Origin: Otatea glauca | Taxonomy: Eukaryota; Streptophyta; Magnoliopsida; Poales; Poaceae | DNA: 64,000 bases | Reading direction: 5' to 3' | NCBI GenBank assembly: GCA_036346275.1 | Contig: CM070723.1 | Location: 868,001-932,000 of the forward strand | Part shown: in pieces, positions 1 to 9,450 of the stretch | Numbering within the stretch: the stretch's first letter is position 1 | How the letters are laid out: the number at the start of each line of letters is the position of its first letter | The notes under the pieces: model-generated | What the model saw: the letters and a program-made list of their open reading frames with translations, nothing else | What the model was told of the DNA's origin: nothing | Database searches by the model: none | Program-made: the position numbers and the translations under genes

Positions 1-82
1 TCTCGAAGTTATAGAATAGCATATATTTCTAAACAAATTAAAAAAATGGTATGTATTTAGAAACGGAGTGAGTACTTCTTTC
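1..82. repeat. End of a Stowaway-like MITE cut by the window edge
   Basis: The segment ends in acggagtgagtact, which resembles the reverse complement of the common grass MITE terminus (ctccgtttc type) and resembles the right end of the complete element at 49191-49475. The other end lies outside the window, so neither inverted repeats nor target duplication can be checked. Confidence 0.4.
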
Positions 83-859
83 TATGGCCTAGAGGGCACA
101 AGGTATCTGAGATAATATTTCGAGGAAGTCTTGAGAACAGTGTTCCATTCAAAGGCAAAATAACGGAACAAGTCTTTGCCATCAGATTGCCTAGTCATAC
201 TCGTCCATCTCCTATTATAGCCAACTCAAACCTTATCCACATACTACTATACAAGCACGAGCTCCCGAACTCACTTTTAATCCCTAAAATCAAGCAACCA
301 TAGTAGTCAAAGTAGCAATGCTCACGCCACAACGGCAACAACAACATTCACAAACAAATCCTCCATGGCTCTCTCTCTCTCCTCTCTATCCCTCTACAAC
401 CAACTTAGCATCCCTGAACATCAATACTTCCTCACACTACATACATCCAACTACAAAAAGTAGGAGTGCTGGTTGTTTGTCGGAGGCTAGCGGGTGCTGA
501 CCGGCATTATGGAGGCGACGCGGTGTGTAGAGGAGGGTGGCTACCAACATCGAAAAATAGTTGGGCAAACTTCAAAATCTTGAGCAAAAAAAAGTATAGA
601 ACTACCACTGAAGTAGAGATGAACTCCCGTGTGAATGGAAACAGAAAAAAAAATGAGTGAGGGTAGTCAAGTCTTTTTGCACACAATTTTCTCATTCTTA
701 CGTCCGGAGCCAATCTTCTAGCCAAACACTTTCTCTGACAGCTCCATATTCTCAGTGAAGTGGATCCAAGTAAGAAGTTGGATTTGAAGCTGCAAAATTC
801 AGAGTTAATAGAACCATACCAGACAGGGCCATAATAACGGTCCTGTCGCTGTAGTTTGC
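83..859. other. Intergenic stretch, nothing recognised
   Basis: Mixed-composition DNA with short open frames only. I see no splice-site and motif combination, RNA gene or transposon terminus here. Confidence 0.5.
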
Positions 860-1022
860 CAGCACCACTTGCTTCTTGCTTTCTTCTTTCTGTGGTGTTT
901 AATCTGACTTTTCTTCTTCTCTGTCCCCCCTCTCTCTAGTTGCTCCCTCTGCAAGCTCATGGCAAAGTGAATTAGTGAAACAGCAGAGCAACCAACAACA
1001 GAGAGAACACAGAGAAGCAGAA
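860..1022 (+). other. Candidate 5' untranslated exon of the EIN3-like gene
   Basis: A pyrimidine-rich stretch (tcttcttctctgtcccccc) is followed by a purine-rich leader ending in gcagaa and a donor-like gtatgt at 1023. Plant EIN3/EIL genes often have an intron in the 5' leader, and a good acceptor (tctcgcgtgcag, ending at 7594) lies 66 bases before the first ATG of the EIN3-like gene. Joining the two is inference: the intron would be about 6.6 kb and full of repeats. It could equally belong to another transcript. Confidence 0.3.
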
Positions 1023-2191
1023 GTATGTATGTTCCTGTTACACAGTACCCTTTTCTTTCATGATCTCAGTTCTTCTTTGCATAAAGATTCCATTCTATTG
1101 TTGATCTTTTCCCCTTTGTGTATTGTTTTTGTCTGTGCTGAGGCCTTTTGTTAAGATCATTTGGTGGCCAGATGTCTCCTCTGCTCTGTTATGTCAAGGC
1201 AGTTTTTCTTTTTGTGATAATTTGAGTTCCCCAACTTTGATGTGTGTCCGTATCTGATCCATTTTTCAGTTGGCACATGGCTGCATGTTCTTATTTTCAG
1301 TTCTGCTTAAATACCTTTATACGTTAATATTCGTGGGGCTGGTAGAAACCGGAAGAAACCATTTCATGACTTCCCTGTCATACCTTTTGGCTGTTTATGT
1401 ACATGTTTTTTTTCCTAATCACTCTTAATTTAAGCTACCACATGCTTATAATTCTTGGGTTGCTGTTCCATGTTACTTAGTGCGCGGTGCTCGGATAGTA
1501 TTTTATTCTGAGAATCTGTATCACTTGGCTATGTAAATCTAGCAGTTCCCGCAGTACAAATCAGTATCCCCTCTCCCCTATGAATGGCCGCAGGTTGTAA
1601 CAATGAGCGCAGTGTAATGTCAGCTATCTATATATTTTGTTATGTAAGATTTTTTGCTGATAGAAAAGAGAGAGAAGGAGGGGAGATAATATAGCCATCT
1701 CCTCGTGAAAAGACGACCATATAGACGACATAAAACACCATTACGTGAGTTATTATCTGTAATAAATACTTTTTCATACTATAATTAAAAGATCGTAAAA
1801 TCTCATAGAGATAATATTAAGATATCATCTATTGTAGAAGTTGTCTTTAGTTTTATCTTTAAATGACATAGAAAAATATATAGACGGTTTTTACTATTGT
1901 ACATGCTCTTAGGGTCTATTTAATTTAAAACTAACTTTGCCATAATTAATATCTATGACATGTGGGACATGGACTAAGAAAGTATAGCAAGTCACAAGCC
2001 TAAAGATCTACGGCAAGTCTAAGCTTACGCATGGCAAGTTAGCTTCAAAACAAGCATATGCCCTTGAGTACCGGGAAACTAGCTACTGAGTAGCAGTAAT
2101 TATCTTAGAACACCTCATCATGCATGCATAATTGCTTTTCTTGATGCTACTCATGTGTCACGTGGCACCAAATCACCAATTAAAGCGGGCC
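1023..2191. other. Non-coding stretch with a possible MITE
   Basis: AT-rich DNA without a credible coding frame. Bases about 1660-1915 (purine-rich start, inner tatagacgacataaaac, then tattgtacatgctctta) have the feel of a rice MITE, but I could not match terminal inverted repeats. The rest shows nothing recognisable. Confidence 0.35.
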
Positions 2192-2610
2192 ATTTGTAAA
2201 TCTATACCCCTTTATAATGCACCTAAATATTTTTTTCTTTGTCCACCCCAAATAGTGCATCCCACTAGAGATGGTCCAACATTCGTGCACCCAGCGAAAC
2301 GTCCTCAGAAACTTGCCTCCACCAAAATTAACCTCTCAGATCTTTCCTCAGCTTTACTCAACCACATCCGATGGCCATTATTTAGTGTGTCTAATCATCC
2401 CTGTGGCTCACAATAGACCTCCCCCACCTACATATTTGGAAGGAGGGCGAATTAAACAAGGAAATAAACAGAGAGGATCCGCATGCAAGGAAACCAGACT
2501 TGAATTTTTTACTAACCAAAATTATACGTATTACATATTTAGAAGGAGAGTGAATCAAATAAGGAAATAAACAGGAAGGATCCGCATGCAAGGAAATAAG
2601 ACTTGAATTT
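2192..2610 (+). repeat. Deletion derivative of the foldback repeat
   Basis: Bases from tctatacccctttataatgc through the atccgatggcc block match the outer end of the foldback arm at 4988-5200 (same order and orientation). The sequence then jumps to the ggaaataaacagagaggatc block that lies near 5820-5980 and 6250-6300 inside the foldback. That inner block occurs twice (about 2433-2500 and 2535-2600). The copy therefore lacks the middle of the arm. Confidence 0.7.
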
Positions 2611-3299
2611 TTTATTGTCCAGGCATCGTGATTGTATTTTTTTTTCGAATATGACCCTTCTTGAGATTTTTTTACATATCTAGCCCTATAGAGCCTAATT
2701 TCAGCGCACGGAGAGCGCTGAATTTTTGTTTTATTTTTATCCACGAACCGGTGATGCAGTGGAGTTGCTAATTTTTTCGATTTTTCTCCCGAAAACAGTC
2801 AAACGAGCTACTGCTTAATTTTATCTTTTTTCCTTGCGGATCCAAATGATCGACGAGCGCAGATTTATTTTCCATATTTTCTCGGAGTCATTTCTGTGGC
2901 CCACAACAGACCACCCCCCACCTCCAGCATCAACAAGGAAAAGGAAACAAATGTTCTGGAAAAGGAAAGGACTATACATTACGTGCTGGGAAAAGGAAAC
3001 CGGGAGATGGGGCAGCGCGGTCGGGAGATTGCACGCGACGGCCGGGGCAACGCGGTCGGGAGAACGCAGGTTTGCAATGGCTCCACGGTCGCCATCGGTG
3101 GCTTTACCGACGCAATGAGAGTTCTTTGGTCGGCGACCTCGCACGCGTGCGTGCTCGGCAATTTATAATTCAATTTTTTTAAAAAAAATAATTTTATTAA
3201 GTACAAAATAATCGAAAGTTTTTTGAGAATTTTTCTAGAATTTTTTAACTTAATGTGCTATCTTTTCAAAAAATCCTTCTATATTTAAAAAAAATGAAG
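2611..3299. other. Intergenic stretch, little recognised
   Basis: The stretch around 2870-2930 again contains a gtggcccacaacaga-like block shared with the foldback family (compare 5190-5210). Bases 3000-3160 are GC-rich. No coding gene is supported. Confidence 0.4.
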
Positions 3300-3304
3300 G
3301 CAAC

Positions 3305-4236
3305 TGTCGGCGTTTCGAGCACCGGCAAGTAAATTTGTAAGTCTAAGGGGCCGCGCGTTCCGCTCCCTGAATGGTTAGACTCAGAAGTTCAAGATGTATA
3401 CTGGTTCAGGCCGAAGATCCCTACTCCAGTTCGTGTGGTGGTGTTGTATTCCTTTCGGTACAGATGACTGCACAAAGTTTACAAGCGAGAGTGCTAATGA
3501 CTTAGCGAGATGGGTTCGATGGCGCTCTCTCTCTCCTACGGGGGTTCCTGCCTCCTTTTATACGAAAGGAAGGGGCAGGTTACATCGAGAATTGGGAGAG
3601 GACGAGACGACCTGCACTAGGACCTTCGGTCCTTCGTTCTGCTGACTAATCATCGCCCAGTCTTGCCCATGCTGGGTCGGTAGCTTAGTCGGTCAGGGCG
3701 GTTAGGTATTTTCCCGGGAAACGGCGTACATGCCCTCTGCTAACCTTACGAGTGTTGACGTTGCTGCGCCTGACATGGGTGTTCCCTCGGGAGAGGGCGT
3801 GTCTTCGCATCTTGTATGTGACCGGTGATGGGATCGGGAGCATGACTTGATCACCATTAAACCTTCTAGGGAAGGAGCCACCTGCCCTTGTATAGTCACT
3901 TCGATTGACCCCGTTTGTGGGGTACGTGGCTGTTGTCTGGTAAAGCCTTAGACACGCGGCCCTTGACAGGGGTTGTCTTGGCACGATCGGTCAGGGATCC
4001 CGACCGCGCAATGGGTCGGGAGCTCTGCTGGTCGGGCCGGGGCCCGTCTCATGGCGGGGTCGAGCCCCGCAGTCGAGACACTACCCTCGGTCGATCAGGA
4101 AGGGATGTCCCGTGTGGCCTTGCAGGTGCTTCGATCGGTAGTGGGCTGGGAGCGGCCTGTTGGGCTTGAGCTGTGCTTGAGGCCGTCGACTCGTCGCTTT
4201 GGGCCGTTAGGGTACCCCTGTTATAAGTATTCGTCA
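3305..4236. mobile_element. Solo LTR of a Gypsy-type retrotransposon
   Basis: The element begins TGTCGG and ends TCGTCA. It is flanked on both sides by the same five bases, gcaac (3300-3304 and 4237-4241). No internal retroelement domain adjoins it, so it is a solo LTR left by LTR-LTR recombination. Blocks such as the cttatacg...ggggcaggttacat run resemble the LTRs of the 12.3-kb Gypsy element at 49.6-62.0 kb, so the two families are probably related. If so, both lie in the same orientation. Confidence 0.85.
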
Positions 4237-4241
4237 GCAAC

Positions 4242-4874
4242 CCACCTGTAAGTTCTTCTAACTGCAGCCCAGACCAGAGAAGCTTCTTCTCTTCCCTCCC
4301 TCCATTAAAGCAAGAAAGAAGCTCCAAAACTCCATCAATCCCGCACCAAATCTCCTCTTTCCATCTATAGTGTTAATTCCCCAAATTTCGTGCTCTATTG
4401 CCAAAATTTCCTCCCAATCTGATTTGACCCCAAATTATAGTTTCCATGTATATGCTTGTTTCGGGGCTATAAAAGCCGGCGAGCTCTCCTCCACCTATCG
4501 TATTGCGTAAATCCCCAAGTGCTCCCCCTTGTAAAGATCGCCGGATTTTGGAGGTAACCTAAGCCACCACTGTCATCTTTCCCAGCGAAATTCACCGCAA
4601 CCGTGCCTCCTCCCCCACAGGTGCTGGTGCCGGCGATCTCGCCTCACCAGCGCTGACCCGCTGCGACCGGCCGGCCACCCCTAGCCTTCCCTCCCCTTGC
4701 GCTGGCCACGTTGTGCTCTCTGTGGAAGCTGCAAAAAAACAATCCAAAATCAAAAAATTCTTTTTTTCTTTCTTTCTTGATTTAAAATCTTTTGGGAGCC
4801 TGTTTTCGCCTATTCAACCTCCATTTAGTTCCATTTTTCTTTCTAAATTCATTTAAAATTCTAAATTTCTCTTT
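4242..4874. other. Spacer with promoter-like sequence
   Basis: Pyrimidine-rich leader-like DNA follows the solo LTR. A strong TATA-like site (tataaaag, 4468-4475) lies in a GC-rich context, followed by a cytosine-rich region to about 4720 and then T-rich DNA. No open frame with recognisable protein follows. It may be the 5' part of an unrecognised transposon or an old promoter. Confidence 0.35.
4468..4475 (+). promoter_or_regulatory. TATA-box-like site
   Basis: The octamer tataaaag sits in a GC-rich context (ggggc before, ccggcg after), typical of a strong grass TATA box. No gene is assigned downstream. Confidence 0.3.
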
Positions 4875-6080
4875 TATTATTAAGTGTTGTATTCATACTT
4901 ATCTTCTCATTTAATTGATAAGCGGGTGTACTGCCGTTGTAGCGTTAGCACATGCACTATACTAGTTATAGTAGTATCTCACTAATCTATAACCCTTTAT
5001 AATGCAACTAAGCAATTTTTTCTACGTCCACCCTAAATAATGCACCTCATTAGAGATGGCTCAATGTTCGTGCACCCAGCAAAACGTCCCCAGAAACTTG
5101 CATTCATCAAAATGAACGTCTCAGATCTTTCCTCAGTTTTACTCACCCACATCCGATGGCCGTTGTTTAATGTGTCTAACTCATTCATTCATGTGGCCCA
5201 CAACAGGAGAGCCCGCACATATATATTTCAATTGAACTATATATATGGAATTTATGTTGCAAATCTAAACCCATTTGATTTTGATTCAATATTTACCATA
5301 ACAGTCAGTACCATGAATCGCGCGCTTAATTTTCTTCCATTCATGCATGTGCACTACATCCTATACAAAACGCTCACGTACCGCCGCCATAATATTATTT
5401 AGTGAAAAATATTATATAAGGAATGTGTGTATGAAATGCAATTATCGTGTGATAAATATAAGGAATAAGTTCATTGTAGGACTTATTCCTAAATACACTA
5501 TGGGAAGTAACAGATATTCTGATAATAATTAGCCTCAATCAAGACGCACAAATGGTGTTATATGTTAGCATTCATATTTGGATGACAATTAGGGAAGCCA
5601 TTATTGGTCCAGTTTTCCAGGATGACATACTGCTGCCCGTGCAGCGTTCGACCCGCCCGGCACCGACTACACCAGGGGCTTGCGTCGCGTGATCGGCCTG
5701 CTGGAGATGGACGCGTACCTTTGCGCGGAGAGCGGAGGCGCGAGGTCGTCGACGCCGCTCGTGGAGGCGATCTTTGTGGCCTTGATGCGTGGAGGAGATC
5801 AAGGGCAACACCTTCGGGCATGCGGATCCTCCCTGTTTATTTCCTTGTTTGATTCGCTCTCCTTCCAAATATGTAGTACATACAGTTTTGGCAATTCAAG
5901 TCTGGTTTCCTTGCATGCAGATTCTCTCTGTTTATATCCTTGTTTGATTCGCTCTCATTCTAAATATGTAGTATGTGATCACAAGATTATTTATTATTAA
6001 GTATTATATTCATACTTATCTTTTATTTAATTGATAAGCAGATGTACTACCGTCGTAGCGTTAGCACTGGCACTATACTA
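4875..6080. repeat. Direct repeats flanking the left foldback arm
   Basis: Bases 4875-4965 and 5987-6080 are near copies: both run from an attcatacttatctt block through ttgataagc to gcactatactag. A third, inverted copy lies at about 6126-6215. The arrangement suggests that the foldback grew by duplication of one element end. Confidence 0.7.
5640..5822 (+). pseudogene. GC-rich coding-like fragment in the left foldback arm
   Basis: The segment is much richer in GC than the AT-rich arm around it. One frame reads AFDPPGTDYTRGLRR, then LLEMDAYLCAE, then a short open run. The family is not recognised. It looks like a captured exon of a host gene, as in Pack-type elements. There is no start codon or splice context, and the frame is closed on both sides. 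Confidence 0.45.
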
Positions 6081-6291
6081 GTTACTATGGGAAAATGCTT
6101 ATTTGAGGACGTCGCTTCACACGGTTACTAGTATAGTGCCAGTGCTAATGCTACGACAGCAGTACATCTGCTTATCAATTAAATAAAAGATAAGTATGAA
6201 TATAATACTTAACAATAAATAATCTTGTGATCACATTGTACGTACTACATATTTGGAAGGAGAGCGAATCAAACAAGGAAATAAACAGGGA

Positions 6292-6490
6292 GGATCCGTA
6301 TGTCCGAAGGTGTTGCCCTTGATCTCCTCTACGTACCGCGCTCGCCAGCATCGCCTCCACGAGCTCGGTGTCGACAGCCTCCGCCGCCTCCCGCTCCGCG
6401 CAAAGGTACGCGTCCATCTCCGGCAGGCTGATCGCGCGGCGCAAGCCCCTGGTGTAGTCGACGCCAGGCGGGTCGAACGCCGCGCGGGCA
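6292..6490 (-). pseudogene. Inverted second copy of the captured fragment
   Basis: This is the mirror copy of 5640-5822 in the right arm. The same frame reads AFDPPGVDYTRGLRRAIS, then LPEMDAYLCAE. Differences between the copies are partly silent or conservative, which hints that the source was coding, but the sample is too short for a firm statement. Function unknown. Confidence 0.45.
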
Positions 6491-7140
6491 GCAGTATGTC
6501 ATTCTGGAAAGCTGGACCAATAATGGCTTCCCTAATTATCATCCAAATATGAATGCTAACATATAGCACCATTTGTGCGTCCCGATTGAGACTAATTATT
6601 ATTAGAATATATGTTACTTCCCATAGTGTATTGAGGAATAAGTCCTAAAATGAACTTATTCCTTATATTTATCACACGATAATTGCATTTCATACACACA
6701 TTCCTTATATAATATTTTTCGCTAAATAATATTATGGCGGCGGTACGTGAGCGCCTTGTATAGGATGTGGTGCACATGCATGAATGGAAGGAAATTAAGC
6801 GCGCGATTCATGGTACTGACTGGTATGGTAAATATTGAATCGAAATCAAATGGGTTTAGATTTGCAACATAAATTCCATATATATATAGTTCAATTGAAA
6901 TATATATATGTGCGGGCTCTCCTGTTGTGGGCCACATGAATGAATGAGTTAGACACATTAAACAACAGCCATCGGATGTGGGTGAGTAAAACTGAGGAAA
7001 GATCTGAGACGTTTATTTTGATGAATGCAAGTTTCGGGGACGTTTTGGTTGGGTGCACGAACATTGGGCCATCTCTAATGAGGTGCATTATTTAGGTGGA
7101 CGTAGAAAAATTGCTTAGGTGCATTATAAAGGGGTATAGA

Positions 7141-7510
7141 TGCACATGCATGAATGGAAGAAAATTAAGCGCGATTCATGGTAATCGATCGGTATGGTAA
7201 ATATTGAATCGAAATCAAATGGGTTTAGATTTGCAACATAAATTCCATATATATAGTTCAATTGAAATATATATGTGCGGGCTCTCCTGTTGTGGGCCAC
7301 ATGAATGAATGAGTTAGACACATTAAACAACAGCCATCGGATGTGGGTGAGTAAAACTGAGGAAAGATCTGAGACGTTTATTTTGATGAATACAAGTTTC
7401 TAGGGACGTTTTGCTGGGTGCACGACATTAGACCATCTCTAATGAGGTGCATTATTTAGGATGGACGTAGAAAAAATTGCTTAGGTGCATTATAAAGAGG
7501 TATAGATTAT
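7141..7510. repeat. Partial direct duplication of the right foldback arm
   Basis: Bases from tgcacatgcatgaatggaag to gcattataaagaggtatag repeat 6772-7140 in the same orientation with small differences. The outer third of the right arm is therefore present twice in tandem. Confidence 0.75.
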
Positions 7511-7659
7511 TGTACTTAACCTCGTATATGTTTGTTTCATAACACCTCGCGCTCACACACTCGCATGACGCAAGCTTGGTTTTCTCGCGTGCAGGTGGAT
7601 ATATAATGGTGGTGCGCAAGTCTTAGCGAGGAGCAAGAGTTGCTTTGGTGTGCGCGGAG

Positions 7660-9450
7660 ATGATGGGAAGAGGGATGATGATGGTGGATCGGCGCATGGC
7701 GTTCGCGGCGGAGGACAACGGCGAGAAGGGCTTCATGGGATTCGGAGGGGCATGCTTCGTGGGGGAGGGCGACCTCGTGAACCCCGCGCCGGCGCAGGGG
7801 CTGGTGCATGAGACCTTCCCCGAGGACGAGAGCGACGACGACGTTGGCGATGTCGAGGAACTGGAGCGCCGCATGTGGCGCGACCGCATGCGGCTCAAGC
7901 GCCTCAAGGAGCTGCAGCAGAGCCGCGGCGGCGGCGCGGCGGCGAGGCAGCGGCAGCCGCAGGAGCAGGCGCGGCGCAAGAAGATGTCGCGCGCGCAGGA
8001 CGGGATCCTCCAGTACATGCTCAAGATGATGGAGGTGTGCAACGCGCAGGGCTTCGTCTACGGCATCATCCCGGAGAAGGGCAAGCCGGTGAGCGGCGCC
8101 TCCGACAACCTCCGCGCCTGGTGGAAGGAGAAGGTCCGCTTCGACCGCAACGGTCCCGCGGCCATCGCCAAGTACCAGGCTGACAACACCGCGCCGGGGG
8201 ACGAGGGCGACGTCGGCTGCGCCGGGGGCGAGGCGCCGGCCGGACCGCACTCCCTCCATGAGCTGCAGGACACCACGCTGGGGTCGCTGCTCTCGGCGCT
8301 CATGCAGCACTGCGACCCTCCGCAGCGCCGGTACCCGCTCGAGAAGGGCGTGCCGCCGCCGTGGTGGCCGGAGGGGACCGAGGCATGGTGGACGGAGGTG
8401 GGCGTGCCCAAGGAGCTCGGCCCGCCGCCGTACAAGAAGCCGCACGACCTCAAGAAGGCGTGGAAGGTCGCCGTGCTCACCACCGTCATCAAGCACATGT
8501 CCCCCGACGTCGAGAAGGTCCGCCGCCTCGTGCGCCAGTCCAAGTGTCTGCAGGACAAGATGACCGCCAGGGAGATCGTGACCTGGCTCGCGGTGCTCAA
8601 GCAGGAGGAAGAGCTCTACCTAAAGCTGCATCCCGGCGCCATCCCCCCACCGCCCTCTGCTGCCGGCGCGCTGTCGTTCAATGCCAGATCCGGCGAGTAC
8701 AACGTCGACGGAGTCGACGGCGAAGAGGCCGGGAACCTGAAGGCAGCCTCTGAGGCAACCGCATTCGTAAACCTTACCATGGATGCTGCTATGAGCAACA
8801 AATTCCTGATCATGCCGTCGGCGCTGATGAAGGAAGAGGCCACCGAGGTCGAGTTCGTCCAGAAGAGGAGCGCGCCGCCCGCCGCCCAGCCGGAACTGAT
8901 GCTGAACAACAACAACACCCGCGTCTACACCTGCGACAACGTGCAGTGCCCGCACAGCGAGAGCGACTACGCGCTCGGCTTCCTCGACCGCAACGTGCGC
9001 AACGCCCATCAGTACACCTGCAAGTACAACAACCCCGACGTCCAGCCGACCGCCGCCGAGAGCAGGTCGCCACCCATCTTCCCGACGTCCTACGCCCCGC
9101 AGAGCCAGGCACTCGCGGGCTTCGACTTCGGCCTGCCCGTCGACGGCCAGAGATGCCTCGCCGGGCTGATGAACATGTACGAGACTGACGTGGCCGCGCA
9201 CAGGAGCCTGAGCACTGACACCATTCTGATGCCATACTTACTTGGTGGTGTGAACAACGTGGATCAGCAGAGTTCGGCGTTCTTCATCCGTGAGGACCCA
9301 CCGTTCGGAGGCAACATCATCGTGGCGGCGCCGGAGTTGAGCTTCAGTTCAGGTTTCAACTTGTCAGCAGGAGGCACCGTGGATTATGCCGGCGCCATGC
9401 AAGAACCACCGCAGAAGTACGTGGGTGTGGGATCCAATTGGTTCTATTGA
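7660..9450 (+). CDS. EIL: EIN3-like (EIL) transcription factor
   Basis: A single-exon ORF of 596 codons encodes an EIN3/EIL-family protein, a nuclear DNA-binding activator of ethylene (in some members sulfur-starvation) responses. The first ATG is at 7660, with a second at 7663; an upstream in-frame TTG at 7645 is not a plausible start. The N-terminus is acidic (DESDDDVGDVEELERRMWRD), followed by a basic run and the conserved EIN3 DNA-binding core. Signature blocks are MSRAQDGILQYMLKMMEVC, GFVYGIIPEKGKPVSGASDN, LRAWWKEKVRFDRNGPAAI, LGSLLSALMQHCDPPQRRYP, PPPWWP and KKAWKVAVLTTVIKHMSPD. About 100 residues further on, YTCDNVQCPHSESDY and GFLDRNVRNAHQYTC match the conserved C-terminal block. Length is normal for the family. 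Third positions are very GC-rich, as in many grass genes. The member cannot be fixed from memory, and the N-terminus looks divergent. No frame break is seen. It is the only intact recognisable host gene here. Confidence 0.95.
   Translation: MMGRGMMMVDRRMAFAAEDNGEKGFMGFGGACFVGEGDLVNPAPAQGLVHETFPEDESDDDVGDVEELERRMWRDRMRLKRLKELQQSRGGGAAARQRQPQEQARRKKMSRAQDGILQYMLKMMEVCNAQGFVYGIIPEKGKPVSGASDNLRAWWKEKVRFDRNGPAAIAKYQADNTAPGDEGDVGCAGGEAPAGPHSLHELQDTTLGSLLSALMQHCDPPQRRYPLEKGVPPPWWPEGTEAWWTEVGVPKELGPPPYKKPHDLKKAWKVAVLTTVIKHMSPDVEKVRRLVRQSKCLQDKMTAREIVTWLAVLKQEEELYLKLHPGAIPPPPSAAGALSFNARSGEYNVDGVDGEEAGNLKAASEATAFVNLTMDAAMSNKFLIMPSALMKEEATEVEFVQKRSAPPAAQPELMLNNNNTRVYTCDNVQCPHSESDYALGFLDRNVRNAHQYTCKYNNPDVQPTAAESRSPPIFPTSYAPQSQALAGFDFGLPVDGQRCLAGLMNMYETDVAAHRSLSTDTILMPYLLGGVNNVDQQSSAFFIREDPPFGGNIIVAAPELSFSSGFNLSAGGTVDYAGAMQEPPQKYVGVGSNWFY

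Larger units (their letters stand above)
4988..7143. repeat. Long foldback (inverted repeat), arms of about 1 kb, loop of about 40 bases
   Basis: The left arm (4988-6084) reads, in reverse complement, as the right arm (about 6125-7143). Outer ends match (ctttataatgcaactaagc against its complement near 7125). The middle blocks match (gttgcaaatctaaaccc at 5258; complement near 6855), and the inner ends match (gcactatactagtta; complement at 6125-6140). The arms differ by scattered substitutions and by an extra copy of a gattcgctct block in the left arm (5880-5978). A transcript across it could form a long hairpin. It resembles a foldback or inverted-duplicate DNA transposon, but no transposase is visible. 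Confidence 0.85.

Noticed and set aside
5326..5402. Short frames containing LTYRRHNII and its mirror near 6722 as a real small gene
   Set aside because: They occur because the foldback arms duplicate the same AT-rich non-coding sequence; no coding signature.
7645..7659. Upstream in-frame TTG as the start of the EIN3-like protein
   Set aside because: Not an ATG; the first ATG is at 7660 and the extra residues have no family counterpart that I know of.
7537..8496. Long open frame on the minus strand under the EIN3-like gene
   Set aside because: It is a shadow of a GC-rich coding exon: low-complexity Arg/Leu/Ala content, no domains, and the plus frame is clearly the gene.
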